This document shows, piece after piece, positions 53,487 through 60,859 of a DNA stretch of 64,000 nt. The notes under the pieces were generated by a model, which did not search any database, was not told the DNA's origin, and saw only the letters and a list, made by a program, of their open reading frames with translations. This DNA comes from a virus. The translations under genes and the position numbers were made by a program. How positions within the stretch are numbered: position 1 is the stretch's first letter; the number at the start of each line of letters is the position of its first letter. The stretch is from positions 16,665 through 80,664 of the IMG/VR virus record IMGVR_UViG_3300042261_000868; one strand, given 5' to 3'.

Positions 53487-53903
53487 CTATTTCTTTTTTT
53501 CTAACCAGATAAAATCCTTGGCTTTATTGTCCCAGCAAAGATCCATAAAGCCTTTATCTACCATCTTGTTCAAAGCAAATGAGACTATATCATTTGCTAT
53601 TAATGATATAAGTCGCCCGATATCATTCTTAAATACATATATATCTTCTGATTGAAAATCAAGTTCTTTGGACATTTTTGCAAATAAAAACCTATTAGCA
53701 TAGAACATTAGTTTTTCTTCTGTTATACTCCCATCAACGATTTCTGTTATATGGTCAAGTACAATAGGGTTAAGACTTAACTTAGTAAAAGCTAAACTGG
53801 TCGCATTATGTTGGATGAATATCATAAACTCATTAATATCAAGTATCTGACAAACATCCTTCTCTTTTTCTTCTTTATGGTTTTTATGGTTTTTATCTTC
53901 CAT
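53487..53903 (-). CDS. Hypothetical protein, paralogue of 53036-53443
   Basis: 138 residues with a His/Lys/Glu-rich start (EDKNHKNHKEEKEKD), a helical middle, and the shared CWDNKAKDFIWLEKKK end. An ORF-start context without SD: TATAAATA lies 6 bases before the ATG. It is followed by its paralogue after a 43-base gap. Confidence 0.6.
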   Translation of the reverse strand: MEDKNHKNHKEEKEKDVCQILDINEFMIFIQHNATSLAFTKLSLNPIVLDHITEIVDGSITEEKLMFYANRFLFAKMSKELDFQSEDIYVFKNDIGRLISLIANDIVSFALNKMVDKGFMDLCWDNKAKDFIWLEKKK

Positions 53904-53909
53904 GGCTAC

Positions 53910-53917
53910 TATTTATA
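53910..53917 (-). promoter_or_regulatory. T4-like late promoter octamer abutting a start codon
   Basis: TATAAATA, then GTAGCC and ATG 53903; same TATAAATAGTAG context as at 52748. Confidence 0.45.
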
Positions 53918-54155
53918 TAATCTTATTTTTCTCTTTTTTCTTAACCCAAGCACGAATAAATGCTTTTGTTTCTCGTGCTTCATCACCCCTCCAATCTTTA
54001 CAATTCTCTAAAATGTAGAGTAGCTGAATACAAAGACCATCGGTTCCGCCACATTCAATAGCATCGGGGATTCCCTCAAGATACTTTTTGGCATATGGGT
54101 CTTTACAGTTTTCCTTGAGTGCCTTTATAGCCTCATTTATGCTTCTCACTGACAT
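53913..54155 (-). CDS. Hypothetical protein
   Basis: 80 residues, helical, with several Cys (NCKDPYAKKYLEG, ECGGTDGLCIQLL, ENCKDWRG). It overlaps the upstream gene by 10 bases. The CKDPYAK...CKDW pattern suggests a repeated helical hairpin. No family recognised. Confidence 0.55.
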   Translation of the reverse strand: MSVRSINEAIKALKENCKDPYAKKYLEGIPDAIECGGTDGLCIQLLYILENCKDWRGDEARETKAFIRAWVKKKEKNKII

Positions 54156-54547
54156 GTATATTCAACTTTGTCCATAATACTTTGAGAGAATTCTTCTGGT
54201 GTTGAAAACTGAATACTGTGCTTATTTGCTACCTTTGACCAGATAATTGTCTTGTTGGAATTCTTTATGGCTTCACAGTTTCGCATCCACTCTTTGATGA
54301 CATTATTTCTAAAATTCAACAAGTCACTCTTGGAAGAAAATGGATATTTAATTTTAAAAATGTTATGACCAATTTGGTTCGCTCTGCCTAAATTGGTGGT
54401 AATTTTCTGACTGACAACTTTAAGATTCTTCTCTTTACCAAGCAATATATACTTATGTGAATCCTTTTCGGAACAAAGAGCTAAAACACCCTTCTCACAC
54501 TTCATAAGGTATACATCAACAATTTCACGGACAACTTCATCTGTCAT
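54146..54547 (-). CDS. Hypothetical protein
   Basis: 133 residues, mixed alpha/beta (GVLALCSEKDSHKYILLGKE, NIFKIKYPF). An AAGGAG-like site lies before ATG 54547. Start is 15 bases after the SprT-like gene stop. Function unknown. Confidence 0.55.
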   Translation of the reverse strand: MTDEVVREIVDVYLMKCEKGVLALCSEKDSHKYILLGKEKNLKVVSQKITTNLGRANQIGHNIFKIKYPFSSKSDLLNFRNNVIKEWMRNCEAIKNSNKTIIWSKVANKHSIQFSTPEEFSQSIMDKVEYTCQ

Positions 54548-54562
54548 AATAAACTCCTTTGT

Positions 54563-55024
54563 TTAGGTTATTGTTGCTTTTCCAGAACCGCCCATAGCTT
54601 TATGAAGCTGTTTCCAGAATAGGTCATGGAACCCTTTTTTTCTTTTCTTTCCATTTATATAATGGAAACCACGAATAACAAAATCAATGCAATGGGCTAA
54701 TTCATGTGATACGGTATCATAAACCTCCTCTGGTGGATCTGACTGTGCTAAGTCTTTGTTAATTTCTATTATAAGGTATTTTCTGGCACAGTCAACAAGA
54801 TAACGTTTGTATCTCATGTCAATATCCATCTTTAGAGCTTCTTTATAAGTCACCGCATTTGCTTGACCAGCACAAATTTTAAGTCTTGGATTAAAAATAA
54901 TAAAAACTCTTAGTTCACTAACAAGTTTCTTAACCTCATAACTGAAAGAGGATGATTTAGCAAAGTTTCTTTTACTTCGCTGAACCATCCTCCCAATAAC
55001 TTTATGAGTTACCTTGATATCCAT
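54563..55024 (-). CDS. SprT-like zinc metallopeptidase
   Basis: 153 residues. H107-E-L-A-H111 in TVSHELAHCIDF, followed by GFHDLFWKQLHKAMGG, where the later His supplies the third zinc ligand: the SprT/Spartan catalytic layout. Family members cut proteins crosslinked to DNA or act as small cytosolic proteases. The N-terminal 95 residues are basic and helical. It lies among small unknown genes, 3 bases from its upstream neighbour. Confidence 0.75.
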   Translation of the reverse strand: MDIKVTHKVIGRMVQRSKRNFAKSSSFSYEVKKLVSELRVFIIFNPRLKICAGQANAVTYKEALKMDIDMRYKRYLVDCARKYLIIEINKDLAQSDPPEEVYDTVSHELAHCIDFVIRGFHYINGKKRKKGFHDLFWKQLHKAMGGSGKATIT

Positions 55025-55027
55025 AAA

Positions 55028-55345
55028 TCAGAAGATTTTTTGCTGCCCTGGAATATCGTTGTTAGGTGCTTGACCAAATTCTTTAATAACACCAACAGCC
55101 CCATTTTCTGCAACCTTGGTATCTTCATATGGTGCAGCAATTGCTCTATATAACTCAAGCTTGCAACATTCTAATGCACCAACCACCTCGTTGATATTAG
55201 CATACTTAGTCCCTTTTTCTGCGAGGTAGGTGTGGGTAATTAGTGAAATGAGGTAATTCAAGTCACCAGCACACTGTGCTTGCATACCAAGATATTGTGC
55301 AGCCGCTTTAAATTTGGTGCGATCTTCTGGCTTAATGTATGGCAT
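55028..55345 (-). CDS. Conserved small protein (DUF6899-like)
   Basis: 105 residues. MPYIKPEDR start, GDLNYLISLI, YANINEVVGALECCKLELYR and PYEDTKVAENG are the features of a small conserved family common in phages and bacteria (pattern 'ELNY..T......Y..INEV.G.LE..K.E.YRR...PYED.K...NGDV'). The family function is unknown. Only three bases separate it from the neighbours on both sides. Confidence 0.75.
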   Translation of the reverse strand: MPYIKPEDRTKFKAAAQYLGMQAQCAGDLNYLISLITHTYLAEKGTKYANINEVVGALECCKLELYRAIAAPYEDTKVAENGAVGVIKEFGQAPNNDIPGQQKIF

Positions 55346-55347
55346 AA

Positions 55348-55536
55348 TTAAGCCTCTGATTTGGCTGGCTCGGTGAGGTCGGACTCCTCTTCCGCAAAGA
55401 AGAAGATAAATCCACTCTCGGGAGTGCCTTCAACATTGGTCACTTTCTTGTTGGTTTTCTTCTCAACGAAGCGGGTAAGAAGTTTCTTGGCCTCGTCTGT
55501 GGATACTTTAACTGATAAGTTTGTAACTAGCTTCAT
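55348..55536 (-). CDS. Small hypothetical protein
   Basis: 62 residues from ATG 55536, chosen because AAGGAG lies 5 bases upstream; a 20-residue upstream extension has no SD. Starts KLVTNLSVKVSTDEAKKLL and ends in an acidic tail. Looks like a small ferredoxin-like alpha/beta fold. Unknown. Confidence 0.55.
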   Translation of the reverse strand: MKLVTNLSVKVSTDEAKKLLTRFVEKKTNKKVTNVEGTPESGFIFFFAEEESDLTEPAKSEA

Positions 55537-55546
55537 GTGTTCTCCT

Positions 55547-56071
55547 TTATAATGTCCAGTAGGAAATATCAAAGTTGCCTGCATCAATTGATGCAAGATG
55601 AGTCAACACTGATTCCCAACTGTTATGTAAATATGGTGTTTTGATTAGACAGCACATCCATGGGTTAAACTTGTTAAGATGCTCAACGTCATATTTCAAA
55701 AGTATAGGCTTTTTTTGCCAGTTGGCATTAACTAATTCGTGTATAGTGCCAATAGTGGGAATATTTGGATCGTAGTAGCAAATCAAAAAGTCTGCTTTAT
55801 CTACTGCCCTTAAGTCTTTTCTAACGATAGGCCAGAATTCTTCTTTAAGGTCTTCCCAATATTCCCCCCGTACCAATTCTCTAAATTTCTTCTTATCATC
55901 ATCAACTTCACCAACTCCGTTAGCGGTGGTTTTGGTTGGATCTATGACCTCAATACCAAATTCTTGTAACTTTGGTGTAAGCATATCTCGCCAAGCGGCA
56001 CCGTTATCATTATAACCTTGCATTGCTCCACAAAGATAAACAGATTTTCCTTTTAGATAATTCACATTCAC
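55547..56071 (-). CDS. Nucleoside 2-deoxyribosyltransferase-like protein
   Basis: 174 residues. VYLCGAMQ at the N-terminus, GIEVIDP, then IVRKDLRAVDKADFLICYYD and PTIGTIHELVNA, where the Glu of G-T-x-x-E would be the catalytic nucleophile; this is the nucleoside deoxyribosyltransferase / DUF4406 pattern. Such enzymes swap bases or hydrolyse (deoxy)nucleotides and in phages may help base salvage or modified-base synthesis. Start is GTG 56071 in a GTGA overlap with the FmdB-like gene. Confidence 0.72.
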   Translation of the reverse strand: MNVNYLKGKSVYLCGAMQGYNDNGAAWRDMLTPKLQEFGIEVIDPTKTTANGVGEVDDDKKKFRELVRGEYWEDLKEEFWPIVRKDLRAVDKADFLICYYDPNIPTIGTIHELVNANWQKKPILLKYDVEHLNKFNPWMCCLIKTPYLHNSWESVLTHLASIDAGNFDISYWTL

Positions 56072-56304
56072 TCCATAAAGTTTGATGAGTCCATATCTGG
56101 CGCACCAGTTGGTTTAGCAATACCCCTAGAATCATTAGTTTGCCACCCAGGTCCATCAAATCGGACATATGGGGCCGAAATTACTTTTTCTAATTTCGTG
56201 GATTCGCAATCTTTACATTTGATTTTTGAGGATGGTCCAGACATGGGATGTTCAATTTCTTGAACACACCCACATTCTGAACACTTATAATCATACCTTG
56301 GCAT
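56068..56304 (-). CDS. FmdB-like zinc-ribbon protein
   Basis: 78 residues from ATG 56304. MPRYDYKCSECG followed by KIKCKDC..LEKVISAP is the FmdB/CxxC_CxxC_SSSS zinc ribbon of putative regulatory proteins. The second CxxC is intact. Overlaps its upstream neighbour by 14 bases. Role unknown; proteins like this often bind nucleic acid. Confidence 0.75.
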   Translation of the reverse strand: MPRYDYKCSECGCVQEIEHPMSGPSSKIKCKDCESTKLEKVISAPYVRFDGPGWQTNDSRGIAKPTGAPDMDSSNFME

Positions 56305-56659
56305 CGGCAATCTTCTCCCTAAGCCTTTGGGCTAATTCTTCTGCACGTTCAACTTTATCCTTGGTTCGCTGAACAAGTGCCATAGCCTCATTAAACCTAT
56401 GTTCAGATGCAGCTATTTCTTCTGGTGTCTTTTCACGATAGAAGTTAAAGTCAACATCGTCGATCGTAAAGATTGGTAAATCAAAAGGAGGCTTTTCTGC
56501 CTCATATATGTAGCAATCCATTGGAATACGGTTCTCTTTAATCATCATATTACGAATCTGGTCAAGTTCAGACTTCGCAGACTCAAGAGTTTTATGTCCA
56601 TCCCACTTAACATGGCACTCTTGAGCATTTTCTGGAAACAAAGCGAGGAAAATAGCCAT
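56291..56659 (-). CDS. Hypothetical protein with C-terminal coiled coil
   Basis: 122 residues. N-terminal alpha/beta part (MAIFLALFPENAQECHVKW), a Pro-rich turn (EKPPFDLPIFTIDD), then a long helix (TKDKVERAEELAQRLREKI). ATG overlaps the previous stop as TAATG. No family recognised. Confidence 0.55.
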   Translation of the reverse strand: MAIFLALFPENAQECHVKWDGHKTLESAKSELDQIRNMMIKENRIPMDCYIYEAEKPPFDLPIFTIDDVDFNFYREKTPEEIAASEHRFNEAMALVQRTKDKVERAEELAQRLREKIADAKV

Positions 56660-56895
56660 TACTTGAACTCCCCATAAACTTCGGGATACACAACATAGCC
56701 TCTGCTAGTATGTTCATACTTCACACGAACACGGGTTTCAAAACAAATATCTTGAAGTTCTGTTAGGTTAGCGATATTAACCGCTGGTCCCTTCCAGAAA
56801 GCAACCCCTTCGTGATGGAAGATTTTGCGGTCAGCTTTACGCATATCTGCAAGAAACTGACAGTGTTCTTTGTTTAAATACTTGGGTAATGCCAT
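56659..56895 (-). CDS. Hypothetical protein, first gene behind a palindromic promoter
   Basis: 78 residues (PKYLNKEHCQFLADMRKADR..VYPEVYGEF), small mixed fold. It is the first gene after the strong promoter with the palindromic spacer at 56923-56950; AAAAGG lies before the ATG. It heads a run of overlapping genes down to at least 55547. Function unknown; as the first product of a regulated unit it deserves testing as a regulator. Confidence 0.55.
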   Translation of the reverse strand: MALPKYLNKEHCQFLADMRKADRKIFHHEGVAFWKGPAVNIANLTELQDICFETRVRVKYEHTSRGYVVYPEVYGEFK

Positions 56896-56922
56896 AGGTT
56901 TTTCCTTTTTGGTTATGGGTTT

Positions 56923-56950
56923 ATTATACTGATAAATTTATCAGTGTCAA
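56923..56950 (-). promoter_or_regulatory. Consensus sigma-70 promoter with palindromic spacer
   Basis: Perfect TTGACA (56950-56945) and TATAAT (56928-56923). The 16-base spacer CTGATAAATTTATCAG is itself a perfect palindrome (56929-56944), an operator-like placement. The -35 shares its TGA with the stop codon of the upstream gene. Confidence 0.8.
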
Positions 56951-57297
56951 GTTGGTTTATTAAAGTCTTTTTCGGTTGGGCAATATGATAATGTTGGATC
57001 ACGACCTAGTTTGCGTAAACTTTGCCCGTTTGGACAAATGCAAAACACCTTTGCATCAATTGGAAGACCCATTGGAGTAAAACATTTTGAATGAATAACT
57101 CCATTGCCCCCACAAAGAGCACATGCTGGGAAAGTGAAACCTCTTTCTGGATCGGAGACAGGTACATTATAATATGCCATCCAATAATTGTCAATAACCT
57201 CGTTGCAGAAAGCCTCTGCCCAAGCAAGTTTCTCGTCTGAGTCTTCTATGTTATTAAGATTCTCAATTAACTTTTCGGCTAGTTCTTTTCTTTTCAT
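56947..57297 (-). CDS. Hypothetical protein with CxxCGGxG zinc motif
   Basis: 116 residues. Helical N-terminus, then FPACALCGGNGVIHSKCFTP and VFCICPNGQSLR: a DnaJ-type CxxCGGxG knuckle and a second Cys pair that together could bind zinc. ATGA overlap with the gene upstream. The family looks conserved in phages by pattern, but I cannot name it. Confidence 0.6.
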   Translation of the reverse strand: MKRKELAEKLIENLNNIEDSDEKLAWAEAFCNEVIDNYWMAYYNVPVSDPERGFTFPACALCGGNGVIHSKCFTPMGLPIDAKVFCICPNGQSLRKLGRDPTLSYCPTEKDFNKPT

Positions 57298-57713
57298 TTG
57301 AATTTCCTTTTAAGTTTCTTTAAAGCAACTCGACAATATCTTTTAAATCTTGGTTTTGGTTTCCTATTGGCAACTTGTAGCATTATTTTAACTTCTTTTA
57401 TTTGTTTTAATGCTTCGCTCTCTACTGTAGAATTAACACTCGGACAGTCAAAAGTAACATTACCTTTAAAAACAATTCCACTATCGTTTATAGTTATCAT
57501 ATTACCGTTAGGGGATTGAGCAACAAAGGTATGAGATTGAGCAACATTTGACATTGATATACCCGATAACGGACCGAAAGCAACGGTATCATTTGGGTTC
57601 GTAGGGAATTCAACAATAGGTTTTAATTCACCATAACGGTCAATATACTTACCAAGAGCCTCTTCAAGTCTCTTGTTAACGTCTTCAAGTTTTTTGATAT
57701 ATTCTTCGTTCAT
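57294..57713 (-). CDS. Hypothetical protein with coiled coil and fibre-like strand region
   Basis: 139 residues: coiled coil (YIKKLEDVNKRLEEALGKYI), a beta segment (NGNMITINDSGIVFKGNVTF) that resembles virion-type strand repeats, and a very basic C-terminus (KPKPRFKRYCRVALKKLKRK). ATGA overlaps on both sides. Possibly a DNA-binding structural protein; unproven. Confidence 0.55.
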   Translation of the reverse strand: MNEEYIKKLEDVNKRLEEALGKYIDRYGELKPIVEFPTNPNDTVAFGPLSGISMSNVAQSHTFVAQSPNGNMITINDSGIVFKGNVTFDCPSVNSTVESEALKQIKEVKIMLQVANRKPKPRFKRYCRVALKKLKRKFK

Positions 57714-58195
57714 TTGACTACAATAATATCATCCCAGCCTTCGTCATAGTCAACTGGGTTTTCTAAGAGTATTTTACTCTGTCTTTCTATTATTTCAAGA
57801 GGTATCTTTTTAGATGATTTTTTTAATCTCTCTATACATATCTCTGGATTCGTAGCAAAATAAATTGCCGTAGTTTTATATTTAAATTCCTTGCATATCT
57901 TAACGATATCAATTCTATTATCTTTATCTAAGTTCAAATCATCATAATAGATTATAGGAATCTTATAACTTAAAAAGTTCTTAAGGTTACTTAAAGTGAC
58001 TTTATTAACCATATCATCTTTACTGTGGTCCAAAACATCGCCAGATAAATCATTTCTAATAATATCAACATGAATTCTCTTGGACTTCTTAGCAGGCAAG
58101 AGTTTCTTTTTAACGGCGGATTCCCACCAATAACTTTTGCCACTTGCAGGCAACCCCACAGAGACATACACCGTTGGAATTATTTGTAATTTCAT
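57710..58195 (-). CDS. P-loop kinase, polynucleotide-kinase-like (AAA_33)
   Basis: 161 residues. Walker A VGLPASGKSYW, then IHVDIIRNDLSGDV, where D-x-x-R is the signature of the T4 Pnk 5'-kinase domain, and a lid region (CIERLKKSS). There is no phosphatase domain, unlike T4 Pnk (301 residues). Likely phosphorylates RNA/DNA 5'-OH ends or a small nucleotide. It could work with repair of cleaved tRNA, but no RNA ligase is seen in the window. Confidence 0.7.
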   Translation of the reverse strand: MKLQIIPTVYVSVGLPASGKSYWWESAVKKKLLPAKKSKRIHVDIIRNDLSGDVLDHSKDDMVNKVTLSNLKNFLSYKIPIIYYDDLNLDKDNRIDIVKICKEFKYKTTAIYFATNPEICIERLKKSSKKIPLEIIERQSKILLENPVDYDEGWDDIIVVK

Positions 58196-58551
58196 TTTTC
58201 AATAAAAGGGTTTAAGTCTCTGAGAATTTCAATAGGAATATTAGCACCATCAACATCTAATTCTTCCAATTTGATTTTTTCAGTTTCCACTTCTACTTCA
58301 ATATCAGCCATTTCTCTCCATTCTTTAAAGAATGGAAGAGCCTTTGGATCTTCTGGTTTTACTTTTTCAGTAATATCGTGTTTAGAAAGCAACTGTGCTT
58401 TGGTCATTTCTATTATTGAAGCCTGACTTCTGATTGAAATAGATATTTGTGCCAATTTATAATTGGTTCTGACCTTTAAAGGCAATTTAAGTGCAATAAG
58501 AGCCTCAATTGCCTTATCAGCAATGACAATCTGAATATTTTTTAATTTCAT
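58192..58551 (-). CDS. Hypothetical protein
   Basis: 119 residues from ATG 58551 (GAGG 6 bases upstream); an upstream 39-residue extension overlaps the next gene and has no SD. Strand-helix start (MKLKNIQIVIADKAIEALIA) and acidic end. Overlaps the kinase gene by 4 bases. Unknown. Confidence 0.55.
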   Translation of the reverse strand: MKLKNIQIVIADKAIEALIALKLPLKVRTNYKLAQISISIRSQASIIEMTKAQLLSKHDITEKVKPEDPKALPFFKEWREMADIEVEVETEKIKLEELDVDGANIPIEILRDLNPFIEK

Positions 58552-58566
58552 ATACACCTCAACAAT

Positions 58567-58575
58567 ATTATAACA
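58567..58575 (-). promoter_or_regulatory. Extended -10 promoter
   Basis: TGTTATAAT (TG-N-TATAAT) with GAGG and ATG 58551 downstream; same form as at 10263. Confidence 0.4.
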
Positions 58576-58579
58576 AAAA

Positions 58580-59092
58580 TTATAATATGTTATCGGTGTT
58601 ATTTTCAGGAGGTGCAGCATTTGGATCTGCTGCTGGAGCGGCCTCTGGTTCTGGTGATGTGAGGCCACTTAAATCGTCTTGGCCTGGTTCGCCAGTTGCT
58701 TGTGTTGCTGCTGGGTCTGCTGTTGGGGCTTGTTGTCCAGAACCACTTAAGTAACTATGAATAAATTCAATAAGTCCTGGCTTTTTCATTGCACCGATTT
58801 GATTAATGACTTCTTCTGATGACTTCCCAGCATCTTTCTCTGCCAATGCCCACTGAACGGTGCCTTTGAGAACTTCCATTGAAATCTCTGGATCTTTAGC
58901 TTTGCCGCTTGGTCCTTTGGGTTGTTGTTGACCGCCAGTAGCGGGGGCTGGAGCTGGGGTTGTTGGAGCAGCGGGTTGGTCAAGTCCTAAGTCGCTTTGG
59001 CTAACTTGAGCGGGATCGACTTCACGAAGAGTATATCTTTCCTGAATTCTTTTGTTTAATCCTTCTTTATATTCATTGATGTCAAAAGCCAT
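58580..59092 (-). CDS. Ala/Pro-rich hypothetical protein
   Basis: 170 residues. A helical core (about 70-115: MEVLKGTVQWALAEKDAGKS, PGLIEFIHSYLSG) sits between two long Ala/Pro/Gly/Gln linkers (APTTPAPAPATGGQQQPKG; EPEAAPAADPNAAPPENN). Similar linkers occur in the 59410 product. Strong SD AAGGAG. Looks like a tethered virion or scaffold protein; no family recognised. Confidence 0.55.
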   Translation of the reverse strand: MAFDINEYKEGLNKRIQERYTLREVDPAQVSQSDLGLDQPAAPTTPAPAPATGGQQQPKGPSGKAKDPEISMEVLKGTVQWALAEKDAGKSSEEVINQIGAMKKPGLIEFIHSYLSGSGQQAPTADPAATQATGEPGQDDLSGLTSPEPEAAPAADPNAAPPENNTDNIL

Positions 59093-59101
59093 TTGAACTC
59101 C

Positions 59102-59401
59102 TTAATTTTTATATCTGTTAATAAGTGTTGTAATGTCTTTAGCACTACGAATGCCAGTGAAGTTTTCTACAATCTTCCCATCCTTCATAATGAAGGTGGC
59201 TGGAATGCCATTTACATTAAACTTTGCAGCAAGGTCTGGGTGTTCGTCTGTGTTTACTGAATAGAAAGAGACTGAATCAATATTTTTAGAAACATTTTCC
59301 ATGATGGGTGTATACACTCTGCAAGGACCACACCAATCAGCGAAAAACTTAACGACACTTACACCTTGTGCTAATTCTTCAATTTTTTCAAGTTTCTTCA
59401 T
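59102..59401 (-). CDS. trxA: Thioredoxin
   Basis: 99 residues with the complete thioredoxin fold: VVKFFADWCGPCRVYTPIME with active-site CGPC, then VNTDEHPDLAAKFNVNGIPA with the cis-Pro, and FTGIRSAKDITTLI. It reduces disulfides in the cytoplasm and is a natural electron donor for the class II reductase at 683-3052. SD AAGGAA before ATG 59401. Ten bases follow the previous gene. Confidence 0.95.
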   Translation of the reverse strand: MKKLEKIEELAQGVSVVKFFADWCGPCRVYTPIMENVSKNIDSVSFYSVNTDEHPDLAAKFNVNGIPATFIMKDGKIVENFTGIRSAKDITTLINRYKN

Positions 59402-59409
59402 ATTGTTCC

Positions 59410-60183
59410 TTATGGTTGTTGCGGGCCTTTAACGGGTTGTCCAGCTTGTTGTCCAGGAAGCTGTCCAGCATCAGCCAATCTCTTCTTCATGATGTCTCTC
59501 CACTTTGGATATGTCTCGTACATATTCTCGCAGGCCATATGCATAAGGTATTTTTCGTTTTGGTCTTCGCAACCACTGTGGATTTGCTTAATCTGTTGAA
59601 CAATCTTATCAAAGATATTTGAAAGTTTAAACTCAAACTCCATTTCTGGACTTAAGCCACCAATGATATCACCCGATGGTGCTCCTTGGGTTGCGGCCAC
59701 AGGAGCACCGCCTACTGGTGTGCCTGGTTGCTGACCTGGAAGCTGGGTTCCTGGGGCTGGTGATGGTGATGTTGGGTATGCATCAAGTTCCTTAATGATT
59801 TCTTCATAGGACTTTTGAGCGAATGGGATTTGGCTTTCAGTAAGCTTGGCACGAAGGGTATTGTTCTTAACCCCATAGATAGCATCCATATAGAAGAGTC
59901 TGTCATCAATAGCACTCTCTGTAAGGTTCTTTGATTGGCAGTATTTAACTACCTTATTAAAATCTTCAATATTCTTAATATTGATATCAACAATCTTCCC
60001 CACTAACTCAAGCGGGTTAGATCCATATGCTAAAATGTCCTTTGAAGCATTTTCTTCGATGACATACCATCTCTGAATTTTATTGTCATCAAAATAGTGG
60101 ATAGTTGCGGTCTTAACTTCTTTATCCATTCCAACTGATTCTTTAAGCTTATTTTGATAATTAACTTTGTCAATCTTTTGCAT
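59410..60183 (-). CDS. Hypothetical protein with Pro/Gly linkers
   Basis: 257 residues. Folded N-terminal ~140 (IHYFDDNKIQRWYVIEENAS), a Pro/Gly/Gln linker (PAPGTQLPGQQPGTPVGGAP), a helical C-terminal domain with CENMYETYPKWRDIMKKRL, and another GQ-rich tail. Late octamer TATAAATA at 60207-60214 with TAGGAG before ATG 60183 gives a good late expression signal, so it is probably a virion or assembly protein. Unrecognised. Confidence 0.6.
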   Translation of the reverse strand: MQKIDKVNYQNKLKESVGMDKEVKTATIHYFDDNKIQRWYVIEENASKDILAYGSNPLELVGKIVDINIKNIEDFNKVVKYCQSKNLTESAIDDRLFYMDAIYGVKNNTLRAKLTESQIPFAQKSYEEIIKELDAYPTSPSPAPGTQLPGQQPGTPVGGAPVAATQGAPSGDIIGGLSPEMEFEFKLSNIFDKIVQQIKQIHSGCEDQNEKYLMHMACENMYETYPKWRDIMKKRLADAGQLPGQQAGQPVKGPQQP

Positions 60184-60206
60184 ATGCTTCTCCTAAAGTA
60201 TATTGG

Positions 60207-60214
60207 TATTTATA
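60207..60214 (-). promoter_or_regulatory. T4-like late promoter octamer
   Basis: TATAAATA 23 bases before ATG 60183 with TAGGAG between: the best-spaced late promoter on this strand. Confidence 0.65.
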
Positions 60215-60218
60215 TATT

Positions 60219-60779
60219 TTAGGGTTGCTTATGGGGAATCAAAACATATTGCCCACCCGCATATTCCATTCTGGAACAATTTACTAACAATGTAGCAAGT
60301 CGTTTGGCAGTATCTTCAACTATATTGGGGATATATCTTTCTCGCCCCTCTAATTTAACTTGAATCTTAACTTTACAATTCTCGTCTAAAAACTCTTTAA
60401 CTTTTTTTGCTTTAATTTGAAGGTCGTGGTCTTGAATTGTGGGGGACATTCTAATTTCGTGGTCCTCTGACCTATTTAATGCCTCGTTATGCTTTTTCTT
60501 TTTCTTAAGATGATAAAGATGCTTTTTATAATCCATCAATTTACATACGGGTGGGTGTGCATTGGGGGCAACCTCAACTAAATCAAGACTCTTTAGATTC
60601 GCTCTAGAAAGTGCTTCGGTAATAGTTAGGATGCCTTGTTTTTGATCATTCTCATCAATAAGGAGTACCTTTGGTACTCGTATTTCAAAATTAATTCTAT
60701 GCTCCTTTTCACTAACAGAGTTATTAATTTGATATTTTTTATTAAATTCTTTCATAGGCATCATTTGAGCGGTAGACAC
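60219..60779 (-). CDS. infC: Translation initiation factor IF-3
   Basis: 186 residues, full-length for IF-3 (about 175-180). N-domain: INFEIRVPKVLLIDENDQKQ then LDLVEVAPNAHPPVCKLMDY, the family hallmark. A Lys-rich linker (LKKKKKH) leads to the C-domain IRMSPTIQDHDLQIKAKKVK, then VKIQVKLEGRERYIP. IF-3 binds the 30S subunit and controls start-codon and initiator tRNA choice. A phage copy could bias initiation toward phage mRNAs. Start is GTG 60779 with AAGGAG 5 bases upstream. Both a host-like promoter and a late octamer precede it. Confidence 0.92.
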   Translation of the reverse strand: MSTAQMMPMKEFNKKYQINNSVSEKEHRINFEIRVPKVLLIDENDQKQGILTITEALSRANLKSLDLVEVAPNAHPPVCKLMDYKKHLYHLKKKKKHNEALNRSEDHEIRMSPTIQDHDLQIKAKKVKEFLDENCKVKIQVKLEGRERYIPNIVEDTAKRLATLLVNCSRMEYAGGQYVLIPHKQP

Positions 60780-60798
60780 TTAATCTCCTTGGTGGGGT

Positions 60799-60806
60799 TA
60801 TTTATA
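60799..60806 (-). promoter_or_regulatory. T4-like late promoter octamer before infC
   Basis: TATAAATA 19 bases before the GTG start, leaving AAGGAG intact in the leader. Confidence 0.6.
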
Positions 60807-60824
60807 AAATTGATTTCTAATAGT

Positions 60825-60852
60825 ATTATACGACAAATGTAAATTTTTACAA
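60825..60852 (-). promoter_or_regulatory. Host-like promoter before infC
   Basis: TTGTAA (60852-60847), 16-base spacer, TATAAT (60830-60825), between the end of the fusion gene and infC. Confidence 0.45.
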
Positions 60853-60859
60853 TCCAAGA

